From assembly GCA_017416465.1 (NCBI GenBank), contig JAFQCK010000068.1, positions 1 through 64,000 of the forward strand: 64,000 bases of DNA, written 5' to 3'. The notes beneath the pieces are model-generated. The model had not been told where the DNA came from and did no database searches. It saw nothing but the letters and a program-made list of their open reading frames with translations. Shown here piece by piece: positions 7,373 to 15,602 of this stretch. Numbering within the stretch: position 1 is the first letter of the stretch; each line of letters starts with the position of its first letter. Both the position numbers and the translations under genes were made by a program. The stretch is from Lachnospiraceae bacterium (GTDB lineage: Bacteria; Bacillota; Clostridia; Lachnospirales; Lachnospiraceae).

Positions 7373-9103
7373 ATGACGGATAAAAGAGCAATAGTATGGC
7401 TGCTTCGGACAGCCGGAAAGTACAAAGGATATATTATTCTTTTACTGCTTCTCCAGACTTTGGTAAACGGAGGAGCTGTTTGCTATGCTCTTGTAATGAA
7501 GAAAATGGTGGACTCAGCAGTAGGACAGGACAAGGAGGGCTTTTTTATTGGTCTGATTACCTTTGGTCTGCTGATGCTTTCCCTCATGTTAATCCGTGTG
7601 GTGCTAAGACAATTAGAGGAAGCAAACAGAAGCGGTATGGAGAACCGATTTAAGGAAAGGCTGTTTGAGAAACTTTTGCTTAAGGACTACGGACAGGTAA
7701 ATGCAGTCCATTCCGAGGAGTGGATGAACCGTATGACTTCGGATACTTCTGTCTGTGCAGGTGGCATGACGGATATTTTGCCGGGATTTACAGGGATGCT
7801 TGTGCGTATGGCAGGAGCACTCATTATGATGTTTGTGCTACAGCCAAAGCTCGCCTATATCCTGATTCCGGGTGGTGTTCTCTTTGTAGGGATTACGCTG
7901 ATACTGCGTAAGTATTTAAAGGGACATCATAATGCGGTACAGGAGAAGGACGGAGCTGTACGGGTGTATCTACAGGAGCGTATCAGCAGTATGCTTATTC
8001 TTCGTACCTTTGGAGTGGAGAAGCAGGCTATGTCCGGGGCAAAATCTAAATTCGTGGAGCATAAGGGAGCGAGAATGCGAAAAGCATTGATATCCAACCT
8101 GTGCAACACAGGCTTTTCCTTTGCAATCAACGGAATGTATCTGATTGGGATTGGGTACTGTGGATATGGCATATTGAATGGTGTGGTAAGCTACGGAACA
8201 CTTACCGCTATTATGCAGCTCATAGGACAGTTACAAGCTCCGTTATCCGGTATCAGCGGTTTTGTGCCGAGGTTTTATGCGATGATAGCAAGTGCAGAGC
8301 GTTTGATGGAGATTGAAAGCTACAGGGAAGCAAATATAGAGGATGTAAAGACAGCGAAAGAAGCAAAGGAGCTTTATGATAAGGCGGTAGAAGAAATCGC
8401 ATTTGATAAGGTGTCCTTTGATTACATAAAAGAAAATGATAAATGTCCGGTACTGCGTGAAGTCAGCTTATCGGTTCATAAAGGCGATTATGTTGCCATT
8501 ACCGGAACTTCCGGCTGTGGCAAGTCTACCCTGTTAAAGCTCTTAATGGGGGTGTATGAGCCATGTTCGGGTATGATAGATGTAGTGCTGCATGGTGGTA
8601 AAAAAGAGCCGATAGGAAGGCTTCGGCGGTTGTTTGCCTATGTTCCGCAAGGCAATTTCCTCATGGGCGGAAAGATAAGGGAAGTCATAACATTTGGTGT
8701 GGAAGGTGCTGATAAGACAGCTGATTCCACAAATATGGCTGTGGAAAGGGCACTTAAGCTTGCCTGTGGTGAGTTTGTGTTTGATTTGCCGGAGGGACTT
8801 GATACGGTGCTTGGAGAAAAGGGTGCAGGACTTTCCGAGGGACAGATGCAGAGAATAGCAATCGCAAGGGCATTGTATGCAAATGCTCCGGTGCTGATAC
8901 TTGATGAAGCAACTAGTGCATTGGATAGTGATACGGAAAGTAAGCTCCTGAATAACTTGAAGCAGCTTACGGATAAGACGGTGTTTATTGTAACACACAG
9001 ACCGGAAGCACTTAAGATATGCAACCGTAGGATTGAGTTTACAAAAGAGGGAATAATTACAGAGTGTCAGGAGGTGGCAGAAGTTGAAGAAAACACAGTA
9101 TGA
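7373..9103 (+). CDS. ABC exporter (fused permease and ATPase)
   Basis: A 576-residue type IV exporter half-transporter. Membrane segments occupy about residues 15-300 and the nucleotide-binding domain about 335-565. Visible are Walker A GTSGCGKST, the signature LSEGQMQR, and Walker B LILDEATSALD with the H-loop THRPEAL. No N-terminal C39 peptidase domain is present, in keeping with a separate peptidase gene directly upstream (1-base gap). The likely job is export of the matured peptide across the membrane, acting as a homodimer. Its 3' end overlaps the next gene by 20 bp. Confidence 0.9.
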   Translation: MTDKRAIVWLLRTAGKYKGYIILLLLLQTLVNGGAVCYALVMKKMVDSAVGQDKEGFFIGLITFGLLMLSLMLIRVVLRQLEEANRSGMENRFKERLFEKLLLKDYGQVNAVHSEEWMNRMTSDTSVCAGGMTDILPGFTGMLVRMAGALIMMFVLQPKLAYILIPGGVLFVGITLILRKYLKGHHNAVQEKDGAVRVYLQERISSMLILRTFGVEKQAMSGAKSKFVEHKGARMRKALISNLCNTGFSFAINGMYLIGIGYCGYGILNGVVSYGTLTAIMQLIGQLQAPLSGISGFVPRFYAMIASAERLMEIESYREANIEDVKTAKEAKELYDKAVEEIAFDKVSFDYIKENDKCPVLREVSLSVHKGDYVAITGTSGCGKSTLLKLLMGVYEPCSGMIDVVLHGGKKEPIGRLRRLFAYVPQGNFLMGGKIREVITFGVEGADKTADSTNMAVERALKLACGEFVFDLPEGLDTVLGEKGAGLSEGQMQRIAIARALYANAPVLILDEATSALDSDTESKLLNNLKQLTDKTVFIVTHRPEALKICNRRIEFTKEGIITECQEVAEVEENTV

Positions 9104-10229
9104 CATGATATATCTGGCAGCCTGTGGCGTGGATGGTGTCAGTCCTGAGAAAGAGTTTCTGAATGGATTGGATATGGAGAAGCTGTATCGGTTAAGTTAT
9201 AGCCACTTTATGGATGCACTTGTGGGTACGACATTAAAGCAGGCGGGAGTTGCTTTGCCTAAAGGGTGGAATGAGCATATTTCCAAGGCTGTCCGCAAAG
9301 TAGTCCTGTTTGATACAGAAAGAGCAAAGCTATTTTCCTTTATGGAGCAGAAGGGTATCTGGTATCTGCCACTAAAGGGAATTGTATTAAAGGATTATTA
9401 TCCGGCTGTGGGTATGAGACAAATGTCCGATAATGATATTCTGTTTGACTACAGCTATTGTGATGAAGTACAGGACTACATGGAGTCACAGGGGTATGAA
9501 GCTGTTTCCGTAGGTATTGGAAATCATGATGTGTATAAAAAAGAGCCTGTCTACAACTTTGAGCTGCACAGCACTTTGTATAGTGAATTACATCAGAACG
9601 GATGGGCAGAGTATTATGGGAATGTGAAGGACAGGCTGGCATTAAATAGTGGTTCTTCCTATGGGTATCATTTTGCGGATGAGGACTTTTATGTGTATAT
9701 CACATCCCACGCTTACAAGCATTATGCCGGAAGCGGTACGGGACTTCGTACATTGCTTGATTTCTATGTGTATCTGAAGGCAAAGCCGGAGATGGACTTT
9801 GCATACATAGAAAAGGAATGTGAAGTGCTTGGTATCCATAAGTTTGAACAGCAAAACAGAAGCCTTTGTAAGAAGGTTTTTGATGCAGCTGTATTAAATG
9901 GAATAGAAGATTTGGAACAGCGGTTATCAACAGAGGAAAAGGATATGCTTATCTATTACCTTTCTTCCGGTGTGTATGGCACGGTGGAGCGTGGTGTGGA
10001 AAATCGTGTGAAGAAGTTCCAGAAGAAAAGCGGTAGCAGGTCAAAAGTATGGTATCTGTTAAACAGGTTATTTCCGGGGATGGATACATATAAGCATTAT
10101 CCGTTTTTTTATAAACATAAATGGCTATTGCCCGTTTGCTGGCTATATCGTGTTTTTAGGGTGCTATTGAATAAAGGGCGCAGAAATCAGATGGTAAGGG
10201 AAATTAAGGTGGTTAAGAGAATAAAATAG
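9084..10229 (+). CDS. Nucleotidyltransferase-fold protein (NTP_transf_5-like)
   Basis: A 381-residue protein starting at TTG 9084, supported by GGAGG at 9070-9074. Residues around 95-125 read LPLKGIVLKDYYPAVGMRQMSDNDIL, the conserved core of the uncharacterised NTP_transf_5 family (substrate-binding KG plus acidic DxD-type metal site). This family recurs in PqqD/HPrK/ABC peptide cassettes, where its reaction is not established; nucleotidyl transfer to the peptide or to a carrier is a guess. The C-terminus is basic. It closes the cassette, and coupling to the exporter gene through overlap suggests a single operon from 5197. Confidence 0.7.
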   Translation: MKKTQYDMIYLAACGVDGVSPEKEFLNGLDMEKLYRLSYSHFMDALVGTTLKQAGVALPKGWNEHISKAVRKVVLFDTERAKLFSFMEQKGIWYLPLKGIVLKDYYPAVGMRQMSDNDILFDYSYCDEVQDYMESQGYEAVSVGIGNHDVYKKEPVYNFELHSTLYSELHQNGWAEYYGNVKDRLALNSGSSYGYHFADEDFYVYITSHAYKHYAGSGTGLRTLLDFYVYLKAKPEMDFAYIEKECEVLGIHKFEQQNRSLCKKVFDAAVLNGIEDLEQRLSTEEKDMLIYYLSSGVYGTVERGVENRVKKFQKKSGSRSKVWYLLNRLFPGMDTYKHYPFFYKHKWLLPVCWLYRVFRVLLNKGRRNQMVREIKVVKRIK

Positions 10230-10267
10230 GGAATAGGATTAAATACACCGTAAAGGAGTGTGGGAAT

Positions 10268-10561
10268 GTGTTATACGATAACAGGGATTATCAGTTTTAT
10301 GACTGTCATGTGGAAAGCATGGCATGGGATGAAAGTATAAAGACACTTATGCTTGTCTGTCAGTATATGGATAGAGGTATTACAAAGATATGTCTAAAAA
10401 ATGTGAATGGTTATGAATATATGGAGATAATGCAAAATCATACGATTGACTATGTTATTGCTTCTTATGACAGGGAGAAGGACGCCACTTGTTATGAGAT
10501 ACATTTCAAGGGGCTGGTAGAAGTGACAAGATTATGGGCAGAAAGTATGGCGTTTCAGTAA
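10268..10561 (+). CDS. Small hypothetical protein of the mobile element
   Basis: A 97-residue protein from GTG 10268, with AAAGGAG at 10253-10259 fixing the start. I do not recognise a domain. It has regularly alternating beta-strand-like segments and an acidic-neutral composition. Its place, between the cargo and the divergent XRE gene, matches orf6 of Tn916-type elements, but I see no clear sequence link. Confidence 0.55.
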   Translation: MLYDNRDYQFYDCHVESMAWDESIKTLMLVCQYMDRGITKICLKNVNGYEYMEIMQNHTIDYVIASYDREKDATCYEIHFKGLVEVTRLWAESMAFQ

Positions 10562-10607
10562 AAGCAAAAAGCCAAACAGCAAAAACCGTCTGGCTATGTA
10601 ACCGGAA

Positions 10608-10937
10608 TTACTCTTTCGTGTTTACCAATGCTTCGGCGGTGGATAATAAAACCGCAATGTCACGATGGTTGCACTTGTGACGGATCAGGTACAGTAATTG
10701 TTCCTGTTCCGGAGTAAGTTCACTTTCTGAAGAAGCAAGTATGCTATCTGCCGGAATGTTCAGGTAAGAGAGCATTCTGGAAAGCAAATCATAGCTTGGT
10801 GTTTTATTTTCGTTTTCAATTGCCTGCAGATGTCGAGGGGTAATACCCAGTTCTTCAGAAAGCTCCAGTTGTGTAAGTTGTTTGGTTTTGCGTGCTGCTT
10901 TGACAGCTGCACCTAAGTTAGTTGTGGTATTACGCAT
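10608..10937 (-). CDS. XRE-family repressor (Tn916 Orf9-like)
   Basis: A 109-residue protein with a canonical Cro/CI-type HTH at residues 15-70 (TQLELSEELGITPRHLQAIENENKTPS) and a helical C-terminal tail. It is transcribed against its neighbours, exactly as orf9 is in Tn916-type elements. The upstream region holds several TTCG/CGAA half-sites (about 10970-11030) that could be its operators. Probable role: repression of the downstream orf7/orf8-like regulatory genes and hence of transfer. Confidence 0.8.
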   Translation of the reverse strand: MRNTTTNLGAAVKAARKTKQLTQLELSEELGITPRHLQAIENENKTPSYDLLSRMLSYLNIPADSILASSESELTPEQEQLLYLIRHKCNHRDIAVLLSTAEALVNTKE

Positions 10938-11413
10938 TTTTATATCACCTCAATACTATTTTATAGTTCGTGTTTTGAATATGGAACGATATAAAAATTC
11001 GATATTAGACGATAAAATAATTCGTCATTTTTTATTTTGATTATAAGGATATATGGATGTATGGAAAAGAAAGTCTCATGGGTGTTATAGAAATACATCT
11101 ATGCAGGCTTTTCTTTTATGGCGGACTGCGTAGATGAGAAATGTTGTGTGTATAAGTGTACTCGGTACAAGTTTACCTTTGTATGCGAAACAGCAGTTCT
11201 TATCGAGATGAATTTTCATATCATATCACATAGGATTAAAAGAAGTATTTGTTGGGCAAAGTGCCTGATGAATACTTTTTTTGATATAGAGGGAAATTTT
11301 TTAAGAAAAGTTTTTCAATCTTTCTATAATTTCCTACCAAACCTCGTAGTAGGTAAGCGAAAGGGAAAAAGGTCTTTCGCTTCCTTGAAGGGTATGGAAG
11401 GAGGTGAACTCTT
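10938..11413. promoter_or_regulatory. Regulatory gap between repressor and sigma-like gene
   Basis: No convincing gene is seen in these 476 bases. Near the XRE gene are AT-rich promoter-like stretches with TTCGT, GAACGA, TTCGAT and AATTCGTC half-sites. A hairpin GCGAAAG/CTTTCGC lies at 11357-11380, followed by a strong AAGGAGGTG ribosome site for the next gene. It resembles the regulatory gap of Tn916 between orf9 and orf7. Confidence 0.45.
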
Positions 11414-11851
11414 ATGGAGCAATCTTCTTCCGGTAGGAATGAAACAAATCTGCACAGGTTTGATAGTTACTGCAAAAAAATTTTAAAGAACGAAGCCATA
11501 GACTGTTATCGTGAGATACAGAAGCACAGGCAAAGAGAAATCTTTTTTTCAGAACTTAGTGAGAAGGAGTGGAAACAGCTTTATATGGAAGATGAGTATG
11601 ATTTAGATACCTGTAATTTCCGTGTGCTAGGGTATGATGTTGAGGTTAAAGATGCCCTGATAGCAGAAGCGTTGAAGCTCTTGTCAGAAAAGAAGCGGGA
11701 AGTTGTGCTTATGTCCTATTATCTGGATATGTCAGATACGGAGATAGCCAGACTCTTAAAACTTAGGCAAAGCACTATCCACTATCACAGGACAAGCTCA
11801 TTAAAGACCTTGAAGCAATATCTGGAGGCTAAAGCAGATGAAGAAATGTAA
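11414..11851 (+). CDS. Sigma-70 region-4-like regulator (Tn916 Orf7-like)
   Basis: A 145-residue protein whose C-terminal half (about 85-138) is a sigma region 4 HTH: ALKLLSEKKREVVLMSYY, then DTEIARLLKLRQSTIHYHR. A perfect AAGGAGGTG lies upstream of the ATG. In Tn916-type elements this gene promotes transcription of excision/transfer functions. Its stop overlaps the next start, so the two are coupled. Confidence 0.8.
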   Translation: MEQSSSGRNETNLHRFDSYCKKILKNEAIDCYREIQKHRQREIFFSELSEKEWKQLYMEDEYDLDTCNFRVLGYDVEVKDALIAEALKLLSEKKREVVLMSYYLDMSDTEIARLLKLRQSTIHYHRTSSLKTLKQYLEAKADEEM

Positions 11852-12083
11852 GACTTGTAAGAATGGGAACTTGCTACCGTTCCCGGTAATACTTGCAGCT
11901 TCACAGGGAGATGCAGAAGCTATCGGCAAAGTGCTGGAGCATTATGACGGGTACATAATTACTTTGAGTACACGGACTCTCTATGACGAGAAGGGCGCAC
12001 CACATATCTGTGTGGATGAGGGCATTCGTCGAAGATTGCAAACCAAATTGATAGCAGCGGTTTTGAATTTTAATATCGCATAG
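11838..12083 (+). CDS. HTH protein of conjugative transposons (Tn916 Orf8-like)
   Basis: An 81-residue protein of the conjugative-transposon HTH type: a short Cys-rich start (CKTCKNG), then LPFPVILAASQGDAEAI and LEHYDGYIITLSTR, and an RRRLQTKLIAAV helix near the end. It overlaps the sigma-like gene by 14 bp. Together they regulate the element in Tn916 relatives. Confidence 0.75.
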   Translation: MKKCKTCKNGNLLPFPVILAASQGDAEAIGKVLEHYDGYIITLSTRTLYDEKGAPHICVDEGIRRRLQTKLIAAVLNFNIA

Positions 12084-12459
12084 GCATAATCGGTCAGCGT
12101 TGCCCCTTTCCATTCGCTGACCGGGTGCGTATGCACCTGTACCTTGACAACTGAATATTTTTGCATACAGGACATGAGGGTATGTGGAGCCACTAGGCAG
12201 ATTCGCCATGATATACCTGCTCTTTTTTGTGTAGAGTGAATGCGAGGAAATACTGAAAGAGTGTATTGAAGTTAAGGTATGGAGCGAGAAAATTTGGCAA
12301 AGTGTGTAGCGGTTACATGGGGCGATGAAGCATATCCGTAATAATGATACTTCCGGAGAAATCCGGTCAATTTTTTGACGGTGCAAGACCGATGTGGGCA
12401 GCGTAACGAACTGCCACCTGTATTGCAGTTTTTATTATATTAAGGAAAGGGAGTTGGTT
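12084..12459 (+). other. Structured non-coding leader between Orf8-like gene and recombinase operon
   Basis: These 376 bases lack a credible gene. They contain a perfect 9-bp stem CGGTCAGCG/CGCTGACCG (12089-12122), then a GGTGC-GTAT-GCACC hairpin, and further on a CCGG-AGAAAT-CCGG hairpin followed by TCAATTTTTTGAC. The block is GC-richer than most spacers here and may form an RNA structure controlling the downstream genes. I do not recognise a named RNA family. Confidence 0.4.
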
Positions 12460-12609
12460 ATGGAAGGCAGGAAATTGTTGAGATATAGTATGCAGCTATC
12501 CATGCTGAAGCAATTACTGACATTGAAATTGATAAATGAGCTGGAGTATCAGCTTATTGAGAAAAAGCTGAAAAAGGATTATGGAGTGGTGTCAAATATT
12601 ACCGCTTGA
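12460..12609 (+). CDS. SHOCT-like small protein upstream of the recombinase
   Basis: A 49-residue protein from ATG 12460, preceded by AAGGAAAGGGAG. It is helical and basic; LKQLLTLKLINELEYQLIEKKL resembles the SHOCT oligomerisation motif. Peptides like this commonly precede TndX-type serine recombinases and may assist excision, though that role is inferred from position. A longer reading from 12394 is possible but has no ribosome site. Confidence 0.6.
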   Translation: MEGRKLLRYSMQLSMLKQLLTLKLINELEYQLIEKKLKKDYGVVSNITA

Positions 12610-12675
12610 CTTATGAAGTGTTGCGTTGTAAAATTGTATTAACACTACGGTAGGAACACAAAAGGAGGTAACTAG

Positions 12676-14412
12676 ATGGAAGTTGAAATAATAAAAGCGA
12701 ATAATCCTTTTGATGAGTCTTCCAATGGAAGAAAGATAGAGCGTATGCGAGTAGCTGCGTATTGTCGTGTTAGTACGGATGACGAAGACCAGATAAAGAG
12801 TTATAATTCTATGGTCAGGTATTACACAGACCTAATAAAGAATAATAAGCAGTGGGCGTTTGCTGGTGTTTATGCGGATAAAGCTATTACAGGAACCAAA
12901 ACAGACAAGAGAGAGGAGTTTCAGAAACTTATTCAGGATTGTTTGGCGGGCAAAATTGATATGGTTATAGCTAAGAGTATTCCGAGATTTGCAAGAAATA
13001 CTCTGGATACGCTTAAATATGTCAGAATGCTAAAGGAAAGAAACATTGCAGTATATTTTGAAGTAGAGAAAATCAATACATTAAAAGATGGCGAATTTTT
13101 AATTACAATTTTGAGTTCTGTTGCACAGCAGGAAGTAGAAAATACATCTGCGTATGTAAAAAAAGGCTTGAAAATGAAGATGAAACGAGGAGAGCTTGTT
13201 GGTTTTCAAGGTTGCCTTGGATATGATTATGATGTGGTTACAAAATCGTTATCTATCAATGAAGAAGGTGCTAAAACTGTTAGATACATATTTGACAGAT
13301 ATGTAGCGGGAGCAGGTAGCACTATGATTGCACGAGAGTTGAATGAGCAGGGGATAATGACCATAAAGGGCAATCCTTGGAGTTCATCGAGTGTAATGGG
13401 TATCGTAAATAATGAGAAATATAAAGGCGATATTTTATTAGGAAAAACATTTACGGTAGACCCGATTTCAAAAAGAAGATTGGATAATTTAGGTGAGGAA
13501 GATAGATTTTATATTAGAAATCATCACGAACCGATTGTTTCAGAAGAAACCTTTGCAAGAGCTCAAGAGATAAGAGAGCGTAGAGGTGGTGGAAGAAAGT
13601 CGGTTACACCGGGGAAGCGTGAGAAGTTCAGCAGACAGTATGCTTTTAGTTGTTTGCTTGAGTGTGGCTTTTGCGGTGCGAGTTTATCAAGGAGAGCATG
13701 GCATAGCAGTTCCAAGTATAAAAAAACGATTTGGCAATGTGTGAAATCAACCAAACATGGAAAACGGTACTGTCCGGATAGCAAAGGGATACCGGAACAG
13801 GTTATTGAGGAAGCATTTATTGAGTCATACAAAATGCTGTGTGCCGATAATAAAGATGTTCTTGAGGAGTTCATTCGCAGAGTGGAAAAGACCTTGAGCG
13901 AGGACTCGATAGAAGATAAAATTATGAAATTGAATAAAAGTGCCGATAACATTCAATATAAGAGAAAAAAACTGCTAGACAATTATCTGAGTGGTGTTGT
14001 GGCACAAGATATTTATGAAGAAACTGATGTTAGCCTACAAAAGAAGCTGTCTGATGTTAGTGCCAAGCTTAAAATGCTGGAGCAGCAGATGGATGATGAA
14101 GATAGCTTGAAAAGAAGAATATCTGATTTCAAAAGAGCATTATCAAAAAATGAAGTTCTGGAGGAATTTGATAGAGGAATTTTTGAGAGCATAATCGAAA
14201 AGGTTATTGTTGGTGGATACGATGAAGATGGAAACAAAGACCCCTATAAAATTACTTTCATTTATAAGACAGGGTTTAGAAACGAAATTGGAAATGCAAA
14301 GATGCGTTATGGGAAGTCTGACAGTATAGTAGACAATGCGAAAAAATTGTGTTCCCATATCAAGGACGAGGTAGAAGATTTGTGTTCCTATGTGAGTGAC
14401 AACACACTGTGA
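12676..14412 (+). CDS. Large serine recombinase (TndX-like)
   Basis: A 578-residue protein with an N-terminal resolvase/invertase catalytic domain (residues 25-175): VAAYCRVSTDDEDQ holds the nucleophile Ser, and SIPRFARN the conserved Arg. A recombinase domain follows (about 190-300), then a zinc-ribbon segment with paired Cys (CGFCGASLS, CVKSTKHGKRYC) and a long coiled-coil (about 410-490), the standard layout of TndX/TnpX-type enzymes. AAAGGAGG sits before the ATG. It would catalyse excision and integration of the element, and its place at the end of the GC-richer block puts the element end just downstream. Confidence 0.9.
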   Translation: MEVEIIKANNPFDESSNGRKIERMRVAAYCRVSTDDEDQIKSYNSMVRYYTDLIKNNKQWAFAGVYADKAITGTKTDKREEFQKLIQDCLAGKIDMVIAKSIPRFARNTLDTLKYVRMLKERNIAVYFEVEKINTLKDGEFLITILSSVAQQEVENTSAYVKKGLKMKMKRGELVGFQGCLGYDYDVVTKSLSINEEGAKTVRYIFDRYVAGAGSTMIARELNEQGIMTIKGNPWSSSSVMGIVNNEKYKGDILLGKTFTVDPISKRRLDNLGEEDRFYIRNHHEPIVSEETFARAQEIRERRGGGRKSVTPGKREKFSRQYAFSCLLECGFCGASLSRRAWHSSSKYKKTIWQCVKSTKHGKRYCPDSKGIPEQVIEEAFIESYKMLCADNKDVLEEFIRRVEKTLSEDSIEDKIMKLNKSADNIQYKRKKLLDNYLSGVVAQDIYEETDVSLQKKLSDVSAKLKMLEQQMDDEDSLKRRISDFKRALSKNEVLEEFDRGIFESIIEKVIVGGYDEDGNKDPYKITFIYKTGFRNEIGNAKMRYGKSDSIVDNAKKLCSHIKDEVEDLCSYVSDNTL

Positions 14413-14494
14413 GACAATAGTTTTAATGTCAAAATATAATAGGATATGATACAGAAGGATTTAAACAAAGATAAAGGATAGAAGGAGAAATGGT
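14413..14494. other. Probable right end of the integrative element
   Basis: In Tn5397-like elements the recombinase gene lies next to the attachment site. Base composition drops from here on. The exact core (expected to centre on a dinucleotide) cannot be read from one end alone; the boundary could also lie past the next gene. Confidence 0.3.
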
Positions 14495-14854
14495 ATGTCG
14501 TTACAGGAATCGTTAAGAGAACAATTGATAAAACAATTTGATGCAGATGTATCAATAATAAAAGATGAGGCGGGGGTTATACATTATGCCTGCCCGTCAT
14601 GTCAAAGATATGTTGCAATAAGTAATAGAAAATGCTCAGTGTGTGACCAGACATTAAATTGGGAACATGTTCGTAATCATGAAATGGAATTACAGGGAAA
14701 GAGGATTGCTACAATTTCATTTGAAGTACCGGCGGATTTTACAAAATCATATTGTAGAAAATGTCCTATATCTTATATTGCAAAACAAGATAATGATAAA
14801 GTGTACGAGTGCCCATTGGGTCTAAGAAATAATTGTCCAATTGAAATAAAATAG
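14495..14854 (+). CDS. Small zinc-ribbon protein, unknown function
   Basis: A 119-residue protein with paired Cys motifs CPSCQRY and CSVCDQT (about 31-50) and further Cys at CRKCP and CPLG near the C-terminus, suggesting one or two zinc sites. Ribosome site GAAGGAG precedes ATG. I do not recognise a family. It sits between the recombinase and the two-component genes, so it could belong to either the element or the flank. Confidence 0.55.
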   Translation: MSLQESLREQLIKQFDADVSIIKDEAGVIHYACPSCQRYVAISNRKCSVCDQTLNWEHVRNHEMELQGKRIATISFEVPADFTKSYCRKCPISYIAKQDNDKVYECPLGLRNNCPIEIK

Positions 14855-14894
14855 TATGTTACAAATAAAAAGATAATTTAATAGGAGCAGAAAG

Positions 14895-15602
14895 ATGAAA
14901 ATTGCGATTTGTGATGATGAGATTATCTGTATTGATAGATTACGTCAATTATTGCAACCATATATGGAAAAAGAGTCTTTAGAAATTGATTCGTTTTTGT
15001 CAGGTGAAGAATTTTTGTATAATTCACATGGAATAGAACAATATGACATTATATTCTTAGATATTGAAATGTTTGATGTTTCAGGATTGGATGTAGCGGA
15101 AAGGTTAAGAAGTAAAGGGAGTAATGCTATAATCATTTTTATAACTAGTTATATTAACTATGTATCAGATACATTCAGGTTGGGAGCATTTCAATTTCTT
15201 GTTAAACCAATAGAGGAGAAAATATTTAAATATGATTTTGAAAGAGCTTTAAGGAGTTATAAAAGTACACATAGTATATATAAAATCAGATGGAAAGAAT
15301 CTAGCTATGTTGTAGAAAATGGAGATATTTATTATATTGAGGGATATAACAGACATTTATATGTATATACTTTTGACAAAGGATATGAATGTGTAGGGAA
15401 ATTACCGGAAGAAGAAAAGAAACTTAAACCTTATAATTTTGTAAGATGTCATCAAGGATATATTGTGAATATGTGTAAAATAAAGGAAATAAATAAAACA
15501 AGCATAATTCTTAATAATGATGTTGTGATTCCAATCGGAAGAAAATATAGAGAGAAATTATTAGAAACATTTAATTTGTATTTGGTAGGTAGAACAGTAT
15601 GA
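14895..15602 (+). CDS. LytTR response regulator (AgrA-like)
   Basis: A 235-residue protein. The N-terminal receiver domain (1-115) has acidic ICDDE, phospho-acceptor Asp in FLDIEM (about 56), ITSY and the Lys in LVKPI. The C-terminal LytTR DNA-binding domain (about 135-230) has YYIEGYNRHLYVY and FVRCHQGYIVN. It overlaps the kinase gene by 4 bp. LytTR regulators bind paired short direct repeats about 21 bp apart, and such a pair lies just past the kinase gene (16896-16931). Confidence 0.9.
   Translation: MKIAICDDEIICIDRLRQLLQPYMEKESLEIDSFLSGEEFLYNSHGIEQYDIIFLDIEMFDVSGLDVAERLRSKGSNAIIIFITSYINYVSDTFRLGAFQFLVKPIEEKIFKYDFERALRSYKSTHSIYKIRWKESSYVVENGDIYYIEGYNRHLYVYTFDKGYECVGKLPEEEKKLKPYNFVRCHQGYIVNMCKIKEINKTSIILNNDVVIPIGRKYREKLLETFNLYLVGRTV

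Noticed and set aside
11118-11486. 122-codon open frame before the sigma-like gene
   Set aside because: It has no ribosome site, a biased Cys/Phe-rich product, and overlaps the better-supported sigma-like gene with its AAGGAGGTG.
12084-12459. Group II intron or known riboswitch
   Set aside because: No domain V-like element or intron-encoded protein, and no named riboswitch core recognised.
14495-14854. Excisionase of the integrative element
   Set aside because: Four or more Cys in zinc-ribbon spacing and no winged-helix or HTH pattern.
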